Positions 33,830 to 43,017 of a stretch of DNA of 64,000 bases are shown here, one piece after another (the first letter of the stretch is position 1; each line of letters opens with the position of its first letter). The translations under genes were made by a program, and so were the position numbers. The stretch spans positions 2,918,501 to 2,982,500 of the forward strand of contig NZ_CP040396.1 in the NCBI RefSeq assembly GCF_005577435.1, written 5' to 3'. The notes beneath the pieces were generated by a model. It did no database searches and was not told the DNA's origin. It saw only the letters and a list, made by a program, of their open reading frames with translations. The DNA comes from Paenibacillus algicola. GTDB lineage: Bacteria > Bacillota > Bacilli > Paenibacillales > Paenibacillaceae.

Positions 33830-34765
33830 TTAACCTTGCTTCCACTTTGTAAGCACACAATCAGCCAAGGTTTCCATATACTTCGGATCACTGTTCAGTG
33901 AAGGTGTGCGCATCAAACGCATGTCCATTTCTTTGGCAATGGCTTTGGCCTCAATGTCCAGGTCATACAGCACTTCCAGATGATCGGACACAAAGCCGAT
34001 CGGCGCAACCAGCACATCCTCAACCTGCTCATGCTTCAGCTCCTGCAGTGTATCCAAAATATCCGGACCCAGCCAAGGCTCGTGTGTACGTCCGGCGCTC
34101 TGCCACGTAAACTGCCACTGACTGACGCCTGCTTTCTCAGCCACAGCCTTGGAGGTTTCCAGCAGCTGCTCCTGATACGGATCTCCCATCGACAAAATAC
34201 GCTCTGGCAGGCTGTGCGCACTGAAGAGAACCCTCACATGATCGCGAAGCGCTCCCGCTTCCTGAAATTGATCCAGCACCGCTCCGACCCGCTCAGCCAG
34301 CGCCTCAAGAAGCAGCGGGTGAAGATGGTAGCTCTCCACAAACTGCATGTCAATGCCGGCTTCCTCTGCTTTTGCACGGGCTCTTTTAATATATGTGCCT
34401 ACACTCATTGTAGAAAAATGAGGGGCCAGCACAATGCCGATGGCTTTCTGTATGCCGTCTTGGACCATCTGATCGACGCCGTCCTCAATAAAAGGCGCTG
34501 CATGCTTCAAGCCCTGATAGCATACAAACTCCACGCCTGCCTCCTGGGCATGGCGGTTCAGCGTCTCCTGCAGACTGGAAACCTGACGGTCTGTATTCTC
34601 GCGCAGCGGGAAGACGCCGCCAACGATGGCTTCATAGCGGTCGGTCAGCTCCTTCAGCTGCTCCTCCGACGGCTTGTTTCCCCGGCGGATATGAGTATAG
34701 TACGCCTCCACATCCTCCAGGCTCTGCGGGGTCCCATAAGACATCACCAATACACCGATTTTCAT
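33830..34765 (-). CDS. hemH: Ferrochelatase (coproporphyrin ferrochelatase)
   Basis: A 311-residue enzyme that inserts Fe2+ into the porphyrin; in Firmicutes the substrate is coproporphyrin III. Features: MSYGTPQSLEDVEAYYTHIR, APHFSTMSVGTYIKRA (metal-site His) and FSAHSLPERIL. AGAGGTGA lies five to six bases before ATG 34765. It follows hemE by about 30 bp. The usual third gene hemY is missing here. Confidence 0.95.
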   Translation of the reverse strand: MKIGVLVMSYGTPQSLEDVEAYYTHIRRGNKPSEEQLKELTDRYEAIVGGVFPLRENTDRQVSSLQETLNRHAQEAGVEFVCYQGLKHAAPFIEDGVDQMVQDGIQKAIGIVLAPHFSTMSVGTYIKRARAKAEEAGIDMQFVESYHLHPLLLEALAERVGAVLDQFQEAGALRDHVRVLFSAHSLPERILSMGDPYQEQLLETSKAVAEKAGVSQWQFTWQSAGRTHEPWLGPDILDTLQELKHEQVEDVLVAPIGFVSDHLEVLYDLDIEAKAIAKEMDMRLMRTPSLNSDPKYMETLADCVLTKWKQG

Positions 34766-34796
34766 ATTATTCACCTCTGCTTATTTGTTAACCTGC

Positions 34797-35843
34797 TTAA
34801 ATACTCTTCAATGCTTCGCGGGAATACTCGTGGATATAATCCGTCAGCTCCCGCAGCTTATCGAGAGAAGCCTCCGGGAAAAGACCATGGCCGAGATTGA
34901 ACACAAAGCCCGGCTCCTGTATGCCCTGATCGATAATCTCTTTGGCGTACTGCTGGATTACATCCATCGGAGCAGTCAACACGGTCGGGTCCAGGTTGCC
35001 CTGTACCGCAAACCCATGGTTCAGGCGACGGCGGCCTTCTTGAATCGAAACTCTCCAATCCAGACCGATCACGTCAGCCTGCAGGCCGTGCAGCGAAGGG
35101 AGCAGCTCCCCTGAGCTGACACCCGGGAAATAAATCTTGGGCACATCCAGATCCTGCAGCTCCGCAAAAATGCGGGTAATGGTCGGCAGCACATACACTT
35201 CAAAATCCTTCGGAGAGAGGGCCCCCACCCAGCTGTCAAACAGCTGGAATGCCTTGCCGCCATTCTCGGTATGGGCACGCAAATAAGCAATAACCATATC
35301 GCCCAGCTTGTCCATCAGCGAGAACCAGACCTTCGGCTCGCTATACATCATTTCCTTCGTCTTTATGTAGTTGCGGGAAGGGCGTCCCTCAATCAGATAG
35401 CTCGCAATGGTAAAGGGCGCACCAGCAAACGTAATGAGCGGCACCTGCAGCTCGCGGTCCAGGATACGAATCGTCTCCAGAACATGTCCAAGATCCCCTT
35501 CTACATCGATCGGGGTCAGGCGGGCTACGTCCGCTGCCGTGGAGATCGGATTCTCAATGACCGGACCGATGTTCTTCACAATATCAAAATCAATCCCAAT
35601 GGAGGCAACCGGATTCATGATGTCCGAATAGAGTATAGCGGCATCCACACCCAGCTTCCGTACCGGCATCAATGTGACCTCAGCCGCCAGCTCGGGCTGT
35701 CTGCAAATTTCAAGCAGCGAGTATTTCTCCTTGATCTTGCGGTATTCCGGATCATAACGTCCTGCCTGCCGCATGTACCACACCGGAACCTGGTTCATTT
35801 CCTGCTTTCGGCAAGCTCGGATAAACTGATCATTGTAAGTCAT
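34797..35843 (-). CDS. hemE: Uroporphyrinogen decarboxylase
   Basis: A 348-residue enzyme converting uroporphyrinogen III to coproporphyrinogen III in heme synthesis. Signatures PVWYMRQAGRYDPEYR and GAPFTIASYLIEG are present; LYSDIMNPV contains the catalytic Asp. GGAGG precedes ATG by seven bases. It is the first gene of a hemE-hemH operon; the 230-bp region before it holds divergent promoters but no clear regulator site. Confidence 0.97.
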   Translation of the reverse strand: MTYNDQFIRACRKQEMNQVPVWYMRQAGRYDPEYRKIKEKYSLLEICRQPELAAEVTLMPVRKLGVDAAILYSDIMNPVASIGIDFDIVKNIGPVIENPISTAADVARLTPIDVEGDLGHVLETIRILDRELQVPLITFAGAPFTIASYLIEGRPSRNYIKTKEMMYSEPKVWFSLMDKLGDMVIAYLRAHTENGGKAFQLFDSWVGALSPKDFEVYVLPTITRIFAELQDLDVPKIYFPGVSSGELLPSLHGLQADVIGLDWRVSIQEGRRRLNHGFAVQGNLDPTVLTAPMDVIQQYAKEIIDQGIQEPGFVFNLGHGLFPEASLDKLRELTDYIHEYSREALKSI

Positions 35844-36073
35844 GATTAGGCCTCCAAATTCTCAATAAGAAAAGTTTCCTGTATAAGCTATTATGCCCTT
35901 TTTAGAAGGTCGTAACAACTATCTGCCGCAGCCTTCACATGAAGATCAGATGACAATCCTGTGACACGTGCTGACGGCAGTGGAATCCGGAATGTGTTAT
36001 ACTGGAAGAACGGCATTTTTTTCGTATATATTTCACTACATCGCTAATCCTGAACGGACAGCCTAGAAAGGAA

Positions 36074-37297
36074 GTGAAGAGCACATTGAAATCGTGGAAG
36101 GTTAACCTCATTGTGCTTTGGTTCGGACAGTTTCTGGTTAATGCGGGAATGACGATGATTACCCCGTTCCTTACCCTGTACCTCGCTCAGGATCTTGGCA
36201 TGACCAATGAGCGGGAGATCGGGATTTGGGCCGGTTTTATTTTTGCTGCGAACTTTTTGACGTCGTTTATTTTCCAGCCGATCTGGGGGAAAGCCGCAGA
36301 CAAATACGGGAGAAAGCTGATGCTGCTCCGCTCGGGCTTCGGCATGGCGCTCGTGATTGCCTGCATGGGCTTTGCGACCCATCCCTGGCATTTGCTCGTG
36401 CTCCGTCTGCTGAACGGTACCATTTCCGGCTTCAATCCGGCAGCCATCTCACTCGTCTCCGGCACCACACCGAAGAGCCGGATGGGCTTTGCCATGGGGA
36501 TCATGCAGTCAGGGCAGGTAGCGGGAACCATCCTCGGTCCCCTGATCGGCGGTCTGATGGCGGATTGGGTGGGCTTCCGGCCGATTTTCTTTATTACCGG
36601 GGCCCTGATCTTCTGCGCATCCCTGCTCGCCCTCTTCCTGGTGAGAGAGAAGTTTGACCGTGCGGAAGCCATGGCTGCCCCTCAGGCCTCGGTCCTTGCC
36701 GGCCTGAAGGAGCTGAGCCACACGCGGGAGCTGCCGTCACTATTCACCGTGACCTTTCTGCTGCAGTTCGCTATGCTCAGCCCCATGTCGCTGCTTCCGC
36801 TGTATGTCCAGCAGCTGCACGGCCAAACCGAAGATATTGCCATCTGGGCCGGCATGGTTATCGCGGTGACGGGGCTCTCTAATATGATCGCCTCTCCGCT
36901 GCTCGGACGCCTCAGCGACCGCATCGGAGCCCATCGCGTGCTCACCTTCGCCCTCATCGGCGCCGGCTTAACATTAATTCCGCAGGCGTTCGTGACGGAT
37001 GTATGGCAGCTGGTCGCCGTCCGCTTCATGATGGGCATCTTCCTGGGCGGGCTGCTGCCTAGCGTGAATGCACTCATCCGCTCCTATACCCCCGACGGCA
37101 TGGAAAGCCGGGCGTTCGGATTTAACACCAGCGCGCTGGCGCTAGGCAATATGCTGGGTGCGATTGCGGGCGGCTTTATGGCCGGATTGATCGGCATTGA
37201 GGGCTTGTTCATCGTATCGGGCAGCCTGCTGCTGATCAATATGATTTGGGTACGCCTCCGGCTGTATTCCGGCAGCGGTAAGGTGAAGCCTCAATAA
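36074..37297 (+). CDS. MFS transporter (MdtG-like drug/H+ antiporter)
   Basis: A 407-residue protein with 12 membrane helices. The motif A loop GKAADKYGRKLMLL (about 75-88) follows helix 2, its second copy LGRLSDRIGAHRVL lies in the second half, and motif C-like GQVAGTILGPLIGG lies in helix 5. This pattern suggests a drug antiporter of the 12-TM family. The start is uncertain: GTG 36074 is close behind AAAGGAA, TTG 36086 is further away. Monocistronic with a strong terminator. Substrate unknown. Confidence 0.88.
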   Translation: MKSTLKSWKVNLIVLWFGQFLVNAGMTMITPFLTLYLAQDLGMTNEREIGIWAGFIFAANFLTSFIFQPIWGKAADKYGRKLMLLRSGFGMALVIACMGFATHPWHLLVLRLLNGTISGFNPAAISLVSGTTPKSRMGFAMGIMQSGQVAGTILGPLIGGLMADWVGFRPIFFITGALIFCASLLALFLVREKFDRAEAMAAPQASVLAGLKELSHTRELPSLFTVTFLLQFAMLSPMSLLPLYVQQLHGQTEDIAIWAGMVIAVTGLSNMIASPLLGRLSDRIGAHRVLTFALIGAGLTLIPQAFVTDVWQLVAVRFMMGIFLGGLLPSVNALIRSYTPDGMESRAFGFNTSALALGNMLGAIAGGFMAGLIGIEGLFIVSGSLLLINMIWVRLRLYSGSGKVKPQ

Positions 37298-37341
37298 AAG
37301 AGAAGGGCCCTGCACGAGAACGTGCGGGGCCCTTCTCTTTA
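37297..37341. terminator. Strong bidirectional terminator after the MFS gene
   Basis: AAAGAGAAGGGCCC/GGGCCCTTCTCTTT, extended by one mismatch and GCACG/CGTGC around an AGAA loop. Confidence 0.9.
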
Positions 37342-37392
37342 CTCATGACTGGCAGCCTGAATTTCTAAGGCTGGCCGCTTGTCCTGGATAAC

Positions 37393-38028
37393 CTATGTCT
37401 CGTTCACCCTGGCCAGCACGAGTCCATCATATGAGGGCAGCATCGTGCTGGTCAACCGCGGATCGCTGGCCATCCTTTCGTTAAATTGGCGCACGGCCTG
37501 CACCGACGGACCATTCTTCTCCGGGTCCAGGGTGCGTCCCCTCAAAAAGCAGTTATCTCCTGCAATCAGGGCACCCGGATTCGCGAGCTCCAGTGCATAT
37601 TCCAGATACAAGGGGTAGTTGCCTTTATCTGCGTCAATAAAGAAGAAATCGAACCTGCGCCCTTCTTCCTTCAGCTGAGACAGGCTGTCTGCCGCAAGAC
37701 CTGTACGGAACTGAAACATGCCGCCGAAGCCCGCTTGAGTCAGCCGTGAAGACGCCTGTGCCGCGAATTCCTCATTCAGCTCCAATGAGGTCAGGCGACC
37801 GCCTGACCCTAGTCCCCGGCAAAGACAGATCCCGCTGTATCCGCCAAAGGCACCGATTTCCAGCACTTCTCGCGCGCCGGAAGCCTGAACCAGCAGGGTT
37901 AGCAGCCTTCCGTATGCAGGAGCTACAGAAATATCCTTCATGCCGGCCTCTGCAATGCTGTTCCGAACAGACCGAAGCTCCTCATCCTCGGTAAACAGCT
38001 GATTGACGTACTCTTCCTGAGATCTCAC
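37393..38028 (-). CDS. SAM-dependent O-methyltransferase (family 3)
   Basis: A 211-residue class I methyltransferase. The glycine-rich SAM motif is VLEIGAFGGYSGICLCRGL, and FFIDADKGNYPLYLEYAL with GALIAGDN holds the metal ligands of the caffeoyl-CoA/catechol OMT type. The start is GTG 38028, behind GGAGGG at six bases; the longer frame to 38088 lacks a site. Substrate unknown. It is convergent with the MFS gene and divergent from the RNA methyltransferase. Confidence 0.9.
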   Translation of the reverse strand: MRSQEEYVNQLFTEDEELRSVRNSIAEAGMKDISVAPAYGRLLTLLVQASGAREVLEIGAFGGYSGICLCRGLGSGGRLTSLELNEEFAAQASSRLTQAGFGGMFQFRTGLAADSLSQLKEEGRRFDFFFIDADKGNYPLYLEYALELANPGALIAGDNCFLRGRTLDPEKNGPSVQAVRQFNERMASDPRLTSTMLPSYDGLVLARVNET

Positions 38029-38219
38029 AATAAGTCCCTCCACCTTCTGCAGCAGCTGGCCAATGCCGATGCTGCAGTTCATGCACATAATGATATGATA
38101 ATTGTCTTGCCTTGTACAATCGCCTATACTATTGCCATACTAAAAAAATAAATCCGGCTGCACCAAGCACCTCAGCCGGCGGCGCGTGACGCCGAACTAT
38201 ACCGCATATGGAGTTGAAT

Positions 38220-39374
38220 GTGTTCATGCCTCAATTGCAATTAATCGCTACCGCGCCCATGGGCCTGGAGGCCATTGTAGCCCGGGAGCTGAAAGACCTT
38301 GGATATACCGATATGGAGGTAGAGAACGGCAGAGTCGTTTTCGCCGGTGATCTGATTGATATATGCCGCTGCAATTACTGGCTCCGGACCTCGGACCGGA
38401 TTCTTGTAAAGATGGGAGAGTTTCAGGCCACGACCTTTGATGAGCTGTTTGAAGGCACCAAGGCGCTGCCTTGGGAAGAATGGATTCCGGCAGACGGAGA
38501 GTTCCCTGTAGAAGGGCGTTCGCATAAATCCCAGCTTAGCAGCGTCCCGGCTTGCCAGGGCATCGTCAAGAAAGCGATCGTAGAGAAGCTGAAGCTGTCC
38601 CACCACACGGAATGGTTCCCGGAGGACGGCCCGCTTTACCGTATCGAGGTATCGCTCTTGAAGGACCGCGCACTTCTGACCTTGGATACAACCGGACCCG
38701 CCCTTCATAAACGCGGCTACCGCAAGCTCGTGACTGAAGCACCGCTGAAGGAGACGATGGCTTCCGCACTGATCCAGCTTAGCCGCTGGGGTCCGCATCG
38801 CCCTCTCTATGATCCTTGCTGCGGCTCAGGAACGATCCTGATCGAAGCAGCCATGATGGCCTGGAACATCGCACCCGGCCTGCGCCGCAGCTTCCCATCC
38901 GAGCAGTGGGACAAGATTGGCAGCCGGAACTGGGAAGAAGCGCGTGAGGAAGCCTTTGATGCCGTGACAGATGACATTCCGCTGCAATTAGGCGGCAGTG
39001 ACATTGATCCGAAAGCCATTGAGGTCGCTAAGGCCGCTGCCAAAAGCGCAGGCCTCGCGAAGGAAATCAAGCTGGATGTGCTGCCGGCCTCCAAGGCTCT
39101 GCCTCAGGGTGATTTCGGCTGCATCATTACGAACCCTCCTTATGGCGAGCGCCTGAGCGAGAAGGAGGAGGTCGAACGCCTGCTTAGACAGTTTGGCAAC
39201 CTGCTGCAGCAGCTGCCGACATGGTCATTTTTTGCACTGAGCCCGGCCAAGCAGTTCGAGCATTATTTGGGCCGCAAGGCCGACAAACGGCGCAAGCTGT
39301 TCAATGGACGCATCGAGTGTCAGTATTATCAATTCCTGGGTCCGCTGCCGCCGCGTCCGCGTCAGGAATCTTAA
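38220..39374 (+). CDS. THUMP-domain class I RNA methyltransferase (YpsC/RlmL-like)
   Basis: A 384-residue enzyme. The N-terminal THUMP part (about 1-155) starts with LIATAPMGLEAIVARELKDL and the methyltransferase part has DPCCGSGTILIEAA and the N6-methylation motif NPPYGERL. It is expected to methylate guanine in 23S rRNA. The start is GTG 38220, with GGAG six bases upstream; the in-frame ATG at 38208 overlaps that site. Confidence 0.93.
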   Translation: MFMPQLQLIATAPMGLEAIVARELKDLGYTDMEVENGRVVFAGDLIDICRCNYWLRTSDRILVKMGEFQATTFDELFEGTKALPWEEWIPADGEFPVEGRSHKSQLSSVPACQGIVKKAIVEKLKLSHHTEWFPEDGPLYRIEVSLLKDRALLTLDTTGPALHKRGYRKLVTEAPLKETMASALIQLSRWGPHRPLYDPCCGSGTILIEAAMMAWNIAPGLRRSFPSEQWDKIGSRNWEEAREEAFDAVTDDIPLQLGGSDIDPKAIEVAKAAAKSAGLAKEIKLDVLPASKALPQGDFGCIITNPPYGERLSEKEEVERLLRQFGNLLQQLPTWSFFALSPAKQFEHYLGRKADKRRKLFNGRIECQYYQFLGPLPPRPRQES

Positions 39375-39398
39375 CGAAGTCAAAGCAGCATGAAAAGC

Positions 39399-39440
39399 AA
39401 GATAAGGGGCCGCCTCTTTATGAGGCCGGCCCCTTATTGG
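39399..39440. terminator. Bidirectional terminator
   Basis: ATAAGGGGCC/GGCCCCTTAT with inner GCCTC/GAGGC around TTTAT; it serves the convergent RNA methyltransferase and 39453 genes. Confidence 0.85.
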
Positions 39441-39452
39441 CATTGGCTAAGC

Positions 39453-39719
39453 TTACTTCCTTGAGGACAGCTTGGACAGCCGGGCTTTCTCTTCGCCCAG
39501 CAGCTCCTCTGCCAGCTCCACCATCCCCGGATTGGCATGGCTATGAGCCTGGCGTACCGCCTGCTCTGTATGAGCAAGTGAATTCTCAGCCTGCTGCACC
39601 AGTGCTTCTGTCGGATGCGACAGGGCGGAGGAAACGGAGCGGTGAAGCTTCTCTACCGAGTCCAGCGCACTGTTTGCCGGGTTGTTGGCGTGAAGGCTGG
39701 AGTCATGGCTGTTAGTCAT
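39453..39719 (-). CDS. Hypothetical helical protein, 88 residues
   Basis: A small soluble protein rich in Ala, Ser, His and Glu. It seems to be one long helical hairpin (ALVQQAENSLAHTEQAVRQA, then VELAEELLGEEKARLSKL). GGGAGACGG precedes ATG. It ends at a strong terminator, so it is probably a real gene. Family not recognised. Confidence 0.65.
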   Translation of the reverse strand: MTNSHDSSLHANNPANSALDSVEKLHRSVSSALSHPTEALVQQAENSLAHTEQAVRQAHSHANPGMVELAEELLGEEKARLSKLSSRK

Positions 39720-39835
39720 AATACCGTCTCCCTTCAGAATCTGGAATAGCCTGCTGCCTATTTAGCATGGATATCAAGACGCAGAACTATGCAGGAGCGA
39801 TAAAATGAACATGCTGTCCCCGATCGACACCGGAC

Positions 39836-40066
39836 TCAGGAAGACTGCTTGATAAACGGCTTCGCTTTCGCCAGCACCTCATCCTCCGTGGGAGCGCTGA
39901 TATACCGGCCGTTCACATACACAAAAGCGCGCTTCTTGCACGGTCCGCAGTAGGATTTACAGCCGACCTTGATGTCCGCATCAGGGGCAAGCTTTTTCAA
40001 TTTTGGAATAATCGTCTTGAGTGAGGTGCCTTTGCATTTCTCGCACACTCTAATATCGTTAGGCAT
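39836..40066 (-). CDS. DUF1450 family protein (thioredoxin-like, cysteine-rich)
   Basis: A protein of 76 residues starting MPNDIRVCEKCKG. The cysteines CEKC and CKSYCGPC match the DUF1450 pattern (B. subtilis YuzB relatives), which resembles a [2Fe-2S] ferredoxin of thioredoxin fold. AAAGGA lies ten bases before ATG 40066. Function unknown; metal binding is an inference. Confidence 0.75.
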   Translation of the reverse strand: MPNDIRVCEKCKGTSLKTIIPKLKKLAPDADIKVGCKSYCGPCKKRAFVYVNGRYISAPTEDEVLAKAKPFIKQSS

Positions 40067-40157
40067 GTTGTTCATATCCTTTACAATCAGTTCAGCATTC
40101 AGCAATTTCAATATTTAATTGTATGCCCCGCCGCGCATTTTGACAAGCTGTGCTTTC

Positions 40158-40433
40158 TTAACGAACCCGGCGCTGCTGTGGATCTGAACTGTGGTTCAGC
40201 TGTGGATACTTGCGATCCACTCTTCCGACAAACCAGTTTGCGAGCAGCATCGTAACGCCAATATCATCAATCGGTATAAACGGCAGCAGATCGGGAAGCA
40301 CCCAATACAGGGCAGCCGGTATCACAAAGAGCAGCTTGTCCTTTAAGGCGACCTGCGGAGAAACCAGATATTCCATAATCCGCTTCAAAACATGCGACCA
40401 GCGGCGCAGCGACAGAAGCTTTCTCCATTTCAT
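40158..40433 (-). CDS. DUF1232 (YkvA-like) membrane protein
   Basis: A 91-residue protein. The core VALKDKLLFVIPAALYWVLP, followed by DLLPFIPIDDIGVTMLL, matches DUF1232. Two weak membrane segments are visible. GGAGGA precedes ATG. The role is unknown. Confidence 0.85.
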   Translation of the reverse strand: MKWRKLLSLRRWSHVLKRIMEYLVSPQVALKDKLLFVIPAALYWVLPDLLPFIPIDDIGVTMLLANWFVGRVDRKYPQLNHSSDPQQRRVR

Positions 40434-40575
40434 CTCGTTCTCCTCCTTTAATTCTATGTTACCCGATATTGCGTCTTATGAAGAACAAGACCGCGCTGCC
40501 AGATCTGAGGGCCCGGTTGAGAACACATCTCCCTGATCGTTACGTATGGCAGCAGCGGTCCGTTTCACATTCAGC

Positions 40576-41778
40576 TCAGGCTAATGACATAAATGCCGCC
40601 ATAATGGCCGTCGTTTCAAAGGCAAGGTCCTCGAAATCCTCCAGCGGAAGCGGATTGATTCCTCTTCCCAGCTCGACGGTGAAGCCCGGCTTGCGGTAAT
40701 GCTGAATAAACCAATCCTTGTAGCCGGCATCGCTGCCCGACAGCTTCACAGCCCGATAGCCGGCTGCCTGAGCCAGCCTGTGGGCCCATTGCTCACTGTA
40801 TTCCGGCTCACAGCTTCGATAATTCCAGTAAATCTCCTGACCCTGGCTGTGCCAGGAAATGACTCTTTCCGGCTGAATGCTCAAGGTATGCTCATAAAGA
40901 CCCCGTGCCTCCGGCTCACTCAGCGGTGCAGGCCCCGGATAATCCTGCGGTGCAGGGCCTGATTTGCCCCGCCGCTCCACCTCCTGCTCCCAATGGGCCG
41001 GGAACTGATCACCCAGATCAACGCCGCGGATATTCGCTTTCCATTTGCGGAAATTTTCGCGCCCGCCGTTCCACTCCAGCAGCTGACCGGCTGCAGACCC
41101 CAGGCCGCTGACACCCTGCTGCACGAGCTCTACGCCATCGGGATTGACCATCGGCACGAGCCAGAGCGTATATTGCTTGAACCACTCTGTTACATCATGG
41201 CCCAGCAAGCTGCTGCCGCGGGTCCAAGCGGAGGCATACTGCTCTGCAAACCGGAGCAGGCAGGGCGATGTGATCCATTCATTTCCGTGCAGTGCCCCAT
41301 GTACATGCAGCGCACGATTGCCGCTTCCCAGCCGGAGTGCTTGAATAGGCGTTCCCAGCACACTCGCACCAATCTGCTCAACCGTCATACATGAATAACG
41401 AGAAGTCAGCCTGAGCAGATCCTCGGCGCACTCGCGAGGACCATACTCTCCCTGCAGCTGTACAAGCGGTCCGCCCGAAACCGGAGGCAGGGCGATCGTC
41501 TTCCCGGGCGTAAAGCGATATAACGAAAGACCGGGATTAATAGCCTCCAAATCACAAACCTCACATTGAAAAGCAGCCGCTACACTCTCGGGCGTATCGC
41601 CATCCATCACCATATATCTCTTTCGAAATGAAGATGGCAAAAACATAATTTGTCCCGGCTTGATGTACGGCTGACGGGAAATCCACGGATTCGCGGTCAT
41701 CAGCTGCTCTTTGGCGAGCTCGTACCGGGCAGCGATTCTGAGCACGGTATCTCCGGGTTTTACAACATACTGGCGCAT
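40576..41778 (-). CDS. LysM-containing M14 carboxypeptidase (gamma-D-Glu-mDAP endopeptidase type)
   Basis: A 400-residue peptidoglycan peptidase. Two LysM domains (about 3-47, YVVKPGDTVLRIAARY; about 54-97, YMVMDGDTPESVAAAF) precede an M14 domain (about 110-400). Zinc ligands are in HGALHGNE and SWHSQGQ, the substrate Arg/Asn in VPMVNPDG, and the catalytic Glu in FTVELGRG. No signal peptide is visible. Relatives are endopeptidase I of spore and cell-wall turnover. GGAAGGAGC lies shortly before ATG. Confidence 0.92.
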   Translation of the reverse strand: MRQYVVKPGDTVLRIAARYELAKEQLMTANPWISRQPYIKPGQIMFLPSSFRKRYMVMDGDTPESVAAAFQCEVCDLEAINPGLSLYRFTPGKTIALPPVSGGPLVQLQGEYGPRECAEDLLRLTSRYSCMTVEQIGASVLGTPIQALRLGSGNRALHVHGALHGNEWITSPCLLRFAEQYASAWTRGSSLLGHDVTEWFKQYTLWLVPMVNPDGVELVQQGVSGLGSAAGQLLEWNGGRENFRKWKANIRGVDLGDQFPAHWEQEVERRGKSGPAPQDYPGPAPLSEPEARGLYEHTLSIQPERVISWHSQGQEIYWNYRSCEPEYSEQWAHRLAQAAGYRAVKLSGSDAGYKDWFIQHYRKPGFTVELGRGINPLPLEDFEDLAFETTAIMAAFMSLA

Positions 41779-41899
41779 TGAAATGCTCCTTCCAAGCGGC
41801 CCTCACAGCCGCAGTGTAGTCATGCATCCTCTGCTCCAAGTGTATGCCGGTACGGTTGTACCACATGTGTCCACCTAACAGCCCTAGTCCCCGGAACAG

Positions 41900-41928
41900 C
41901 AAAAAAAGCCGGCTTCAGGAGCCGGCCC
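41900..41928 (-). terminator. Terminator after racE
   Basis: GCCGGCT/AGCCGGC stem, on the minus strand followed by seven T. Confidence 0.85.
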
Positions 41929-41950
41929 TTCCGGAATCAATAACAGCGTA

Positions 41951-42763
41951 TTATAGCTTCGTAATCTGCCAAACGACCGGCGTCCGCCGGATATGCTCTC
42001 CGAGCCATTCGGCAGCAATGCTCTGAAACATCTCTGCATCCCCTGTACAAAAGAACTGATGCACCGGCGTTTCCTCACTGCTCGCCAGCTGACCCTTATC
42101 ATAAAGGATCGTGCTGATTTCCCTCGCCGTTTCATCCGCTGAGCTGATCAGCTTGACGCCATCGCCCATCACCTGCTGAATGGTGTCTATGAGAAATGGA
42201 TAATGGGTACAGCCCAGAATGAGGCAGTCCATTTCATCAGGGTGAAGAGTGCTTAACGCTTCACGCACCACCTGCAGCGATCCCTCCGCTCGAAACAGCC
42301 CCTGCTCCACAAGCGGGACCAGGGTTGGACAAGCCTGACTCTGAACCTGCACGTAGGGCGAAAGCTGCTTCAGTGCAGCCGTGTACGCTCCGCTGCCGAT
42401 CGTTCCGGCTGTACCAATGACACCGACATGTCCTGTCTTGGTCGCACTGATGGCGGCCCGGGCGCCAGGATGAATGACCCCGATCACGGGAATCTGCACT
42501 TTTGCGGAAATGTAATCCAGGGCTGCTGCTGTCGCTGTATTACAGGCGATAACGATCATTTTAGGATCATATTGAAGCAGGTAATCTACGATCTGCTCCG
42601 TGAATTGACGGACTTCTTCCGGGGTACGGGGTCCGTAGGGTGCGCGGGCGGTATCGCCGAAGTAGATGACCTTCTCCCGCGGGAGCTGTCTCATCACTTC
42701 CTTGGCAACGGTCAGACCGCCGACACCCGAATCTAGTATTGCAATGGCTTGCTGCACGAACAC
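41951..42763 (-). CDS. racE: Glutamate racemase
   Basis: A 270-residue cofactor-independent racemase that supplies D-glutamate for peptidoglycan. Catalytic cysteines are in VIACNTATAAA and LGCTHYPFL; substrate motifs ILDSGVGGLTV and YFGDTARAPYG are present. The start is taken as GTG 42763, five bases after AAGGAAGCGGT; the upstream ATG at 42796 has no site. Single gene with terminator. Confidence 0.95.
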   Translation of the reverse strand: MFVQQAIAILDSGVGGLTVAKEVMRQLPREKVIYFGDTARAPYGPRTPEEVRQFTEQIVDYLLQYDPKMIVIACNTATAAALDYISAKVQIPVIGVIHPGARAAISATKTGHVGVIGTAGTIGSGAYTAALKQLSPYVQVQSQACPTLVPLVEQGLFRAEGSLQVVREALSTLHPDEMDCLILGCTHYPFLIDTIQQVMGDGVKLISSADETAREISTILYDKGQLASSEETPVHQFFCTGDAEMFQSIAAEWLGEHIRRTPVVWQITKL

Positions 42764-43017
42764 ACCGCTTCCTTCTTTAGCAATTGATAATTTCATATAC
42801 TTACAGTGATACCATATGTCGTTTCTGTCCGAAACGTACCTAAATCTTACCCCATTTCCTGCCTGCCTTCAACTTTCCGCTAGCTGTGGCTGCAGTCATT
42901 CCGGAGAGCACTAACGTTAACATAATCGCTAATTTTGTCTTATCTTCTGCCTCGCTTTTGGCATATACTTAAACTACAGCCCTGAACACTGAAACAAGAG
43001 AGACAGGTGATGCATAG

